NCBI GenBank assembly: GCA_030642025.1
Contig: DAOWOO010000111.1
Span: 1-5,543 of the forward strand
Direction of reading: 5' to 3'
DNA: 5,543 nucleotides
Source: Candidatus Zixiibacteriota bacterium
GTDB taxonomy: Bacteria; Zixibacteria; MSB-5A5; GN15; PGXB01
In this document: piece after piece, positions 1 to 4,687 of the stretch
How positions within the stretch are numbered: the first letter of the stretch is position 1
How the letters are laid out: each line of letters starts with the position of its first letter
Notes under the pieces: model-generated
Told to the model about the DNA's origin: nothing
The model's input: the letters and a program-made list of their open reading frames with translations, nothing else
The model's database searches: none
Translations under genes and position numbers: made by a program

Positions 1-246
1 GGAGGCCGCGATAGCATATTGCTGCACAAGATCGGCCCGGCGGGCCTGTTTCTTTTCCATGTAATCGGTGACCACGAAATCAGGTACCTCGGCCGCCACC
101 TTGGAGGAATAATTCTCGGTGTCAAAGCGGGTAACATTACGTATACCCGAGACACCGGCCTTAAGAGCATTCCAGAATTCCTGATTGCCGGTTCCCAATG
201 GGGATATAATCCCCAAACCGGTTATAACACATCTTTGGTTTTCCAT
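1..246 (-). CDS. fabF: 3-oxoacyl-ACP synthase II (FabF), N-terminal part, cut by window edge
   Basis: This is the first 82 codons of the elongating condensing enzyme of type II fatty acid synthesis, which joins malonyl-ACP to a growing acyl-ACP in the cytoplasm. The start is ATG at 244-246 and the reading frame is open to base 1. Visible family signatures are VITGLGIISPLGTG at residues 7-20, the FW plus SGI segment at 24-35, the FD at 41-42, and KKQARRADLVQQYAIAA at 65-81, which matches the usual FabF 'rr.d...qya..A' region. The catalytic Cys-His-His residues lie beyond the window and cannot be checked. The ATG follows the acpP stop by one base (TAA-A-ATG). There is no strong Shine-Dalgarno, so translation is probably coupled to acpP. 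Identity is secure because of the N-terminal match and the position directly after acpP, as in many bacteria. Confidence 0.93.
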   Translation of the reverse strand, partial: MENQRCVITGLGIISPLGTGNQEFWNALKAGVSGIRNVTRFDTENYSSKVAAEVPDFVVTDYMEKKQARRADLVQQYAIAAS

Positions 247-247
247 T

Positions 248-484
248 TTATTCCGTAAGATGACTGCCAATGTAGTTTACGGCGTCGTTGACAGACCCAA
301 TCTTTTCGGCTTCCTCATCGGGAATCTCCAAGCCGAACTCCTCTTCCAAAGCCATAACCAGCTCAACCGTATCCAAAGAATCAGCTCCAAGATCATCGAC
401 AAAGGTGGCCTCCGGGGTTACCTGCTCGGGATTTACTCCCAGCTGCTCAACAATGATATCTCTGACTCTTGATTCAACTGACAT
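248..484 (-). CDS. acpP: Acyl carrier protein
   Basis: This small acidic cytoplasmic protein carries acyl chains on a phosphopantetheine arm through every step of fatty acid synthesis and is the substrate of FabD, FabG, FabF and PlsX. It has 78 residues, the normal length. The phosphopantetheine attachment site is Ser36 in the DSL motif (GADSLDTVELVMALEEEF, residues 33-50). Helix regions expected for ACP flank it, ending in the DAVNYI segment. The start is fixed by a strong Shine-Dalgarno (AGGAGG, bases 490-495 read on the minus strand) six bases before the ATG. This is the best ribosome site in the cluster and fits the high level at which ACP is usually made. It lies 34 bases after fabG and one base before fabF. 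Confidence 0.98.
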   Translation of the reverse strand: MSVESRVRDIIVEQLGVNPEQVTPEATFVDDLGADSLDTVELVMALEEEFGLEIPDEEAEKIGSVNDAVNYIGSHLTE

Positions 485-489
485 TAAAA

Positions 490-495
490 CCTCCT
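490..495 (-). promoter_or_regulatory. Strong Shine-Dalgarno of acpP
   Basis: The minus strand reads AGGAGG here, a full match to the anti-Shine-Dalgarno core, with five bases (TTTTA) between it and the acpP ATG. It is much stronger than the sites in front of plsX, fabH, fabG and fabF, so AcpP probably gets a higher translation rate than its operon neighbours. That rate difference is inference. Confidence 0.85.
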
Positions 496-518
496 GTTTA
501 TCAACATGTTATTTATTC

Positions 519-1253
519 TCACATCAACATCCCGCCGTCCACCTGAATAACCTGACCGGTTATATAGGCAGCCATATCCGAAGCCAGAAATACAGCCGTA
601 TCGGCGATATCGGACGGTTTGCCGGCCCTTTTCAAAGGTATCTGCTCCAAAAAGGCGTTGATCGCCTTCTCAGGCAGATTGGCGGTCATCTCGGTTTCGA
701 TATAGCCGGGCGCGATAGCATTAACAGTCACACCTCTTCCCGCCAATTCCTTGGCCGTGCTCTTGGTCAGACCGATCAGCCCGGCCTTGGAAGAGGAATA
801 ATTGGCTTGACCGAAATTGCCCATCAGCCCCACAACCGAGGAAATATTTATAATCCTTCCGCTTCTCTGCTTGGCCATAACCCTGACCGCGGCCTGAGAA
901 ACCAGAAAGGCCCCCTTCAGATTAACTTTCAATACGAAATCCCAGTCCTCCTCCTTCATGCGCAGAAGCAGGTTGTCACGTGTCACACCGGCGTTATTAA
1001 CCAGAATATCGAGGCTGCCGAAATGCTCCACTGTTTTGGAGACAAGATCGTTGACCGCGACTGAATCCGTGACATCGCAGGGCAGAGCCAGAACCTCTCC
1101 CGCCGCTGTCAGCTTCTGCCGGGCGTCGGTCAATAGCTCCTCACTGATATCCGCGAGCATAAGCCTAGCGCCGTTTTCCAGAAACTTTTTGCCGATCTCG
1201 AAACCGATACCACGGCCCGATCCGGTTATTATGGCAACTTTACCCGCAAGCAT
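519..1253 (-). CDS. fabG: 3-oxoacyl-ACP reductase (FabG), SDR family
   Basis: FabG reduces 3-oxoacyl-ACP to 3-hydroxyacyl-ACP with NADPH, the first reduction of each elongation cycle, in the cytoplasm. The protein has 244 residues, the same as typical FabG. A Rossmann fold is shown by TGSGRGIG at residues 10-17 (more usually TGASRGIG), the NNAG motif at 86-89 followed by TRDNLL at 91-96, and Asn111. The catalytic residues are Ser139 (in NISSVVG), Tyr152 and Lys156 (YSSSK), followed by the NAIAPGYIETEM segment at 178-189. The C-terminus GQVIQVDGGM is normal. The ATG lies two bases after the natural fabD stop. The nearest good Shine-Dalgarno (GGAGG, 1270-1274) is 16 bases away, which is long, so translation may depend on ribosomes arriving from fabD. 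The early stop in fabD could therefore lower FabG. Confidence 0.97.
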   Translation of the reverse strand: MLAGKVAIITGSGRGIGFEIGKKFLENGARLMLADISEELLTDARQKLTAAGEVLALPCDVTDSVAVNDLVSKTVEHFGSLDILVNNAGVTRDNLLLRMKEEDWDFVLKVNLKGAFLVSQAAVRVMAKQRSGRIINISSVVGLMGNFGQANYSSSKAGLIGLTKSTAKELAGRGVTVNAIAPGYIETEMTANLPEKAINAFLEQIPLKRAGKPSDIADTAVFLASDMAAYITGQVIQVDGGMLM

Positions 1254-1255
1254 GG

Positions 1256-2191
1256 TCAGGCTTTGATAACCTCCATATAATTATGCAGATCCTGAAGTGT
1301 ATCTATATTTTCGATTTTGACGCCTTTAATGGTTCTCTTGACCAGGCCGCTTAAGACTTTGCCGGGACCGATCTCGATAAAATGTTCCACCCCGTTTTGA
1401 TACATGAACTCGAGCGATTGACGCCAGAGCACCGGAGAGGTCAGCTAGTCTATCAGCAATTGCTTCAATTTGGCTGGGTCCGTCTCGCCGATTGCCTCAA
1501 CATTGGTGACGACTTTGACGTTGGCGGGCATAAATGAAATGCCATCCAGCACTTTCCCCAACTCGGCCGGGGCCGGAAGCATAAGCGGGGAATGGAACGC
1601 CCCTCCCACTTGGAGGGGAATAGCCTTTCTGGCTCCATATTTCTTGGCCAGTTCAACCGCCTTTTCTATAGCTTTCCTGTCGCCTGAAAGGGCCACCTGA
1701 CCGGGCGAATTGAAATTGGCCGGCTGCAACACACCTTCTCGGGAGGCTTCTTTAATCAACCCTTCCAGTTTTTCGCCCTCACAGCCGATTACGGCCGCCA
1801 TCGTGCCATCCGAGGCGTCGCAGGCAGCCTGCATCAGACGGCTTCTTTCCCTGACGGCCAGAATGGCATCCCGGGGATTTAAAACGCCGGCACTGGCCAA
1901 CGCGGAATACTCACCCAATGAATGGCCGGCGACAAAAGCGGGGCTGCCGATATTCCCGCCCAGTTCCGCCAATATGGCCAGCGAATGCACCAGAATGGCC
2001 GGTTGAGTATACATGGTTTCCGTCAGTTTCTCAAGCGGGCCGTTAAATGATACATCCATAAGATCATAGCCCAGTATTTCCGAGGCCTGTTGATAAAGCT
2101 CCTTAACCTTTTCCGAGGATTCGTACAAATCCTTAGCCATGCCCACATATTGGGAAGCCTGTCCGGGAAATATGAATGCTGTTTTTGTCAT
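1256..2191 (-). pseudogene. fabD: Malonyl-CoA:ACP transacylase (FabD) with an in-frame TAG at codon 249
   Basis: FabD transfers malonate from malonyl-CoA to AcpP and supplies every elongation step; in E. coli it is essential. Conserved parts are FPGQASQYVGM at residues 8-18 (usually GQGSQ), the nucleophile Ser91 in GHSLGEYSAL, a conserved arginine region near Arg116, and His200 in GGAFHSPLM. The ATG at 2189-2191 has AGG-CAGG just upstream. The frame meets TAG at 1445-1447, giving a 248-residue product. Past the TAG the same frame continues for 62 conserved codons (LTSPVLW, then FIEIGPGKVLSGLVKR) to a TGA at 1256-1258, two bases before fabG. There is no frameshift. The TAG replaces the glutamine in the family's 'Q-L-x-x-P-V-x-W' motif, equivalent to E. 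coli Gln250, so one CAG-to-TAG change explains it. With readthrough the protein would be 311 residues, the normal length. The truncated form lacks the end of the catalytic domain and is probably inactive. Confidence 0.9.
1445..1447 (-). other. In-frame amber codon at the conserved FabD glutamine
   Basis: The minus strand reads ...CTG ATA GAC TAG CTG ACC TCT CCG GTG CTC TGG, that is L-I-D-stop-L-T-S-P-V-L-W. In E. coli FabD the same place reads R-Q-L-Y-N-P-V-Q-W, with Gln250 next to the active-site histidine. The offset of one residue also holds for Ser91/Ser92 and His200/His201, which supports the alignment. rpmF in this same cluster ends with TAG, so TAG appears to be a normal stop here. Confidence 0.9.
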
Positions 2192-2354
2192 AACCTGCCT
2201 GAAATTTTTGAAATTATTTAATACTTTATACGTTTATTGTCAATCCAAAACTATCTCCTATCCGGAAAACCATCAGGAGCCGGAAATGGAATTTAAATTT
2301 ATGCTATTTAAAAAATAACTCAATTAACGCGTACTTATCTCGCCTTAAACGACA
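2192..2354. other. AT-rich gap between fabH and fabD
   Basis: These 163 bases separate the fabH stop from the fabD ATG, while most other junctions in the cluster are 1-34 bases or overlap. The stretch is clearly AT-rich, with TTTAAAT and AATTTAAATT runs, and has no credible gene on either strand. I see no GC-rich hairpin followed by a T run, so I do not call a terminator. It holds the possible internal promoter listed separately and a moderate Shine-Dalgarno (AGGCAGG, 2194-2200) for fabD. Confidence 0.7.
2213..2243 (-). promoter_or_regulatory. Possible internal promoter for fabD-fabG-acpP-fabF
   Basis: On the minus strand there is an exact TTGACA at 2238-2243. Downstream, AATAAT (2213-2218, five of six matches, 19-base spacer) or TTAAAT (2216-2221, four of six, 16-base spacer) could serve as the -10. 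The start of transcription would fall about 15 bases before the fabD ATG and leave room for its Shine-Dalgarno. The -35 is exact but neither -10 is ideal, so confidence is limited. Confidence 0.4.
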
Positions 2355-2579
2355 TTACCATTGAACCAAAGAGGCGCCCCGGGTCAAACCTCCCCCGAAA
2401 GCGACCATTACAATATAATCACCTTTCTTCAGAAGCCCTTTGCGATTGGCCTCATCCAGGGCAATCGGAACCGAGGCCGCGGAGGTGTCGACCATTTTCT
2501 CGAGATCCCGGTTGGTTAACACTTCACTGGGGGCATGGGATCCGGTACCCGTGATAACGGCGTTTATATGATTGTTCAC
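2355..2579 (-). pseudogene. fabH: 3-oxoacyl-ACP synthase III (FabH) with a large in-frame internal deletion
   Basis: FabH starts fatty acid synthesis by condensing acetyl-CoA with malonyl-ACP. Here only 74 codons remain of an expected 320 or so. Residues 1-33 match the FabH N-terminus (VITGTGSHAPSEVLTN, then DLEKMVDTS), and residues 32-74 match the FabH C-terminus (TSAASVPIALDEA, then VAFGGGLTRGASLVQW). In E. coli FabH the first part ends at Thr28-Ser29 and the second begins at Thr275-Ser276, so about 247 residues are absent and the frame is kept; 74 plus 247 gives 321, a normal length. Cys112, His244 and Asn274 equivalents are all lost, so the product cannot be a working condensing enzyme. 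The GTG start overlaps the plsX stop by four bases (GTGA), the stop is TAA, and both arms are free of decay. Confidence 0.92.
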
Positions 2580-3613
2580 GATTTGGTCTTCTCAAATATC
2601 TTTTGACCGGCAAGTCTCTCCCGTATATGGTCGTTGACCGACTCCTTGACCATCTGAACCGCCACTCTGATAGCGTTTTTAATCGCCTGTGAATTGGAAC
2701 TGCCATGGGCGATAATCATAACCCCGTTGATCCCCAAAAGTGGCGCGCCGCCATAGCGGGAATAATCAAACGCGTTTCTCAGCCTGCGCAAAAATGGTGA
2801 CAGAAGCATCGCTCCCATTCTTGAGAAAAGATTCGAGGAGACCTGAATGTTAACCCTGGTAAATATAAAATTTTTAAATGATTCACCGAATTTCAGGAGA
2901 ATATTGCCGGTGAAACCGTCGGTCACGACAACATCGCACTTGGCCGACAGAATATCGTTGCCTTCGACATTGCCGATAAAGTTTAAAAAGGAGTCCTCAA
3001 GAAGTTTATGGGCCTGCAGAGTGGCCTCATTACCCTTGACCTTTTCCTCGCCAATGGATAATAGTCCCACCGTGGGTTTTTCAAGCTCGTAGATATAGGC
3101 CGAATAGATGGAGCCCATAACCGCGAACTGATAGAGATATTGGGGAAGGGAATCGACATTGGCGCCCACATCCAGAACGACCATACCCTTCCTTCTGGCA
3201 GTCGGAAACTGAGAGGCTATGGCGGGACGCAGAACGCCGTCCAGCCGTCCCAGGGTACGGATACTGCTGGCCATACATACGCCTGTATTTCCGGCCGATA
3301 CCACGGCATCAACTTCGCCGGCCTTGTGCATGGCGAGCGCTATTGCCATGGATGAGTTACGTTTTTTCATACCGCGCGCCATCGGCTCATGCATCTCGAC
3401 CACCTCGGGAGCATCCACAAATTCAATCTCGTATGCGGCGGTCTTCTTGAATGTGCCCCAGATTTCCGTCAGCTTTTCTTTCAGGCCGACAAGAAAAAGT
3501 TTAACGCCATTGTTGGGATTTGAGCGAAGGTATTCCAAAGCCCCCGCCAACACTGCCTCGGGCCCGCGATCCGAGCCCATCGCATCAACGGCAATTCTGG
3601 TTAATCTGTTCAA
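2576..3613 (-). CDS. plsX: Phosphate acyltransferase PlsX
   Basis: PlsX turns acyl-ACP and inorganic phosphate into acyl-phosphate, the donor that PlsY uses to acylate glycerol-3-phosphate, so it joins fatty acid synthesis to phospholipid synthesis at the inner face of the membrane. The protein has 345 residues, normal for the family. Conserved segments are IAVDAMGSD at 7-15 (usually DAMGGD), SAGNTG at 106-111, DVGANVD at 148-154, LLSIGEEKVKGNE at 184-196, VVTDGFTGNILLK at 229-241 and YGGAPLLGINGV at 287-298. The start is TTG at 3611-3613: it places IAVDAMG near the N-terminus as expected, and an ATG five bases upstream is out of frame and stops after two codons. A weak AGG lies seven bases before the TTG. 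It begins eight bases after the rpmF stop and overlaps fabH. Confidence 0.96.
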   Translation of the reverse strand: MNRLTRIAVDAMGSDRGPEAVLAGALEYLRSNPNNGVKLFLVGLKEKLTEIWGTFKKTAAYEIEFVDAPEVVEMHEPMARGMKKRNSSMAIALAMHKAGEVDAVVSAGNTGVCMASSIRTLGRLDGVLRPAIASQFPTARRKGMVVLDVGANVDSLPQYLYQFAVMGSIYSAYIYELEKPTVGLLSIGEEKVKGNEATLQAHKLLEDSFLNFIGNVEGNDILSAKCDVVVTDGFTGNILLKFGESFKNFIFTRVNIQVSSNLFSRMGAMLLSPFLRRLRNAFDYSRYGGAPLLGINGVMIIAHGSSNSQAIKNAIRVAVQMVKESVNDHIRERLAGQKIFEKTKS

Positions 3614-3621
3614 AACATTAC

Positions 3622-3804
3622 CTATTCAGATGAAGGGTTGAAAATTTCTCTCCCACGATAATAACCGCAATGCGGACATACATGATGGGGTAGTTTTTTC
3701 TCGCCGCAATTGTCGCATTCGGTTAACTGCGGTGCGGTGAGTTTCCAGTGTGTGCGTCGTTTCCGGCTCCGCGCCTTGGAATGACGTCGCTTTGGAAGTG
3801 GCAT
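3622..3804 (-). CDS. rpmF: 50S ribosomal protein L32
   Basis: L32 is a small basic protein of the large ribosomal subunit. The 60-residue product starts MPLPKRRHSKARSRKRRTH, the typical basic N-terminus with the 'P-K-x-x-x-S' pattern, and has a zinc ribbon made by Cys30, Cys33, Cys43 and Cys46 (CDNC ... CPHC). This is the cysteine-containing form of L32, as opposed to zinc-free forms. The start has AGGAG at 3811-3815, six bases upstream, inside the last codons of the DUF177 gene. The two genes are two bases apart, so they are very likely translated from one message. The stop codon is TAG, which matters for reading the TAG in fabD. Confidence 0.97.
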   Translation of the reverse strand: MPLPKRRHSKARSRKRRTHWKLTAPQLTECDNCGEKKLPHHVCPHCGYYRGREIFNPSSE

Positions 3805-3806
3805 CT

Positions 3807-4334
3807 TTAACTCCTATCCGTCAAATCTTTCAATGGCAGCCAGCGGTCGTCGATATCTTCCTTCTCGCAGCTGCATTCCTTTATGTTAAGGTTCGTCCCG
3901 CAAAGCGGGCAAATCCCTTTGCAATCTTCGCGGCAAAGCGGCTTCAGTCCCACACTTAGAATAACCCGGTCGCGGATCAGATCGGTACAATCGAATTCCA
4001 GGGTTCCCTCGGGCAGAAAATAGAAATCCTCGCTCTCCCCCTCTTCCAAAACCCCTTCTGCCTGATCCGGCACGAATTTCAGCACGAAAATAAGCTCCGA
4101 TTCAATCGTACGCTCGAACTGCCCAGCACAGCGGGCACAGACCAGCCTGACAGGCAGACTCAATTGCCCCCTAAAGATCAGTTGGTCCTTAAACTTGGAG
4201 ACATCGCCCCAAACCGTCAGATCACCGGCGCTTTCAATTCCCTCATAATCCAGATGGAACTGATCACCCGGCAGCTGAAAACGCTGGCACGAATTCCCTT
4301 CCGGGATATTTCTTATTTGCAAAACGAAAGCCAT
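3807..4334 (-). CDS. yceD: DUF177/YceD family protein
   Basis: YceD-family proteins sit next to rpmF in most bacteria, and work on the plant and bacterial family members links them to 23S rRNA accumulation; the biochemical activity is not settled. The 175-residue protein shows the family features: CARC at residues 66-69, the acidic linker around 91-104, and the C-terminal cysteine cluster PLCREDCKGICPLCGTNLN (132-150) followed by CSC at 154-156 and DDRWLPLKDL at 162-171. Eight cysteines in these positions suggest metal binding. The ATG has no Shine-Dalgarno: the bases before it read AGTACGCTT, and a strong promoter sits just upstream, so the message may be nearly leaderless. A TTG at codon 5 is a less likely alternative start. 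It is the first gene of the minus-strand cluster. Confidence 0.93.
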   Translation of the reverse strand: MAFVLQIRNIPEGNSCQRFQLPGDQFHLDYEGIESAGDLTVWGDVSKFKDQLIFRGQLSLPVRLVCARCAGQFERTIESELIFVLKFVPDQAEGVLEEGESEDFYFLPEGTLEFDCTDLIRDRVILSVGLKPLCREDCKGICPLCGTNLNIKECSCEKEDIDDRWLPLKDLTDRS

Positions 4335-4343
4335 AAGCGTACT

Positions 4344-4371
4344 ATTTTATCATTTTCACCCAAACTGTCAA
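4344..4371 (-). promoter_or_regulatory. Likely sigma-70-type promoter of the yceD-rpmF-plsX-fab cluster
   Basis: The minus strand has an exact -35 TTGACA (4366-4371), a 16-base spacer and TAAAAT (4344-4349, five of six matches to TATAAT). TGA directly precedes the -10, giving the extended -10 TGn element. Transcription would be expected to start near 4337, only about three bases before the ATG at 4332-4334. This is the best promoter match in the window. Confidence 0.75.
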
Positions 4372-4405
4372 GATAATTGTGCAGTTTCGCCGCATGAAAG
4401 CTGTT

Positions 4406-4446
4406 AAAACCGGCCTGCAACTCCACTTCCGGCATGCTTCGGTTTT
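4406..4446. repeat. Imperfect inverted repeat
   Basis: AAAACCG (4406-4412) pairs with CGGTTTT (4440-4446). Inside it GCCTGC (4413-4418) pairs with GCATGC (4432-4437) with one mismatch and a two-base bulge, leaving a 13-base loop. A T run follows on the plus strand, as in an intrinsic terminator, but no plus-strand gene lies upstream to be ended. It could be a terminator for antisense transcripts, a protein site, or chance. Confidence 0.35.
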
Positions 4447-4537
4447 TAAACATCACTCCCTGAAAGATTCCCAAGCTGACTATTCACGCTACGGGTTGAA
4501 CCCTGTTTCCCCTGAATAGTTCCTCAAATCGAAAAAC

Positions 4538-4549
4538 ATTAGCGCTAAT
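4538..4549. promoter_or_regulatory. Perfect palindrome, candidate operator
   Basis: ATTAGCGCTAAT is its own reverse complement and lies near the middle of the divergent region. Such short GC-centred dyads are typical of homodimeric repressor sites, for example LacI-type, but no regulator gene is in the window. About one perfect 12-base palindrome is expected by chance in a sequence of this size, so the support is its location only. Confidence 0.3.
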
Positions 4550-4643
4550 CCACCGGCTTATCCCCATTACCCAACCGGCGATGACCGTACCGCTTGAACC
4601 CCAAATCCCATATGCATGTATATATCGTATGAAGGGATTTATG

Positions 4644-4671
4644 TTGACAGGACATTTACAAATCCTATCCT
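4644..4671 (+). promoter_or_regulatory. Possible htpX promoter
   Basis: TTGACA (4644-4649) is an exact -35, with TATCCT (4666-4671) at a 16-base spacing as a fair -10 (four of six). TACAAT at 4673-4678 is a better -10 sequence but is 23 bases from this -35, too far for normal use. Either choice gives a very short leader before the ATG at 4688. I saw no convincing heat-shock sigma-32 promoter. Confidence 0.5.
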
Positions 4672-4687
4672 TTACAATGGAGATCAA

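Larger units (their letters stand above)
4335..4687. other. Divergent intergenic region between yceD and htpX
   Basis: These 353 bases lie between two genes that point away from each other and hold promoters at both ends. Between them are a 12-base perfect palindrome (4538-4549), an imperfect hairpin (4406-4446), an AAATCCC/GGGATTT dyad just upstream of the htpX -35, and TTGAACCC twice (4496-4503 and 4594-4601). The small open frames here, including a 41-codon one starting at 4394 and a 67-codon one on the minus strand, have no Shine-Dalgarno or recognisable sequence. I call no gene and no RNA gene. Confidence 0.65.

Noticed and set aside
484..507. A 7-residue mini frame (MLINRRF) that ends in TAATG overlapping the acpP start, like a leader peptide
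   Set aside because: It has no Shine-Dalgarno of its own and its codons simply include the AGGAGG of acpP, so it is most likely a chance frame.
288..1064. Long plus-strand open frame of 258 codons opposite acpP and fabG
   Set aside because: It is antisense to two clearly identified genes and has low-complexity, unrecognisable protein sequence. It is a shadow frame.
1445..1447. Genome-wide reassignment of TAG to an amino acid
   Set aside because: rpmF next door ends at a TAG right after a normal L32 C-terminus, and the other readable genes have no internal TAG. One codon is not enough support, although suppression at this site is not excluded.
1256..2191. Frameshift as the cause of the early fabD stop
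   Set aside because: The conserved FabD sequence continues in the same frame directly after the TAG, so a single substitution explains it and no insertion or deletion is needed.
4394..4519. A 41-codon plus-strand open frame in the divergent region (begins MKAVKTGLQLHF)
   Set aside because: It has no Shine-Dalgarno, no recognisable domain and no promoter of its own, and it ends in TAG among non-coding-looking sequence. A frame of this length is expected by chance.
4593..4613. A heat-shock sigma-32-like promoter (CTTGAA ... CCCATAT) before htpX
   Set aside because: The spacing between the two elements is only 8 bases, whereas about 12-15 is required.
4484..4687. A 67-codon minus-strand open frame in the divergent region
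   Set aside because: It covers the htpX promoter and Shine-Dalgarno, resembles no known family and has no ribosome site.
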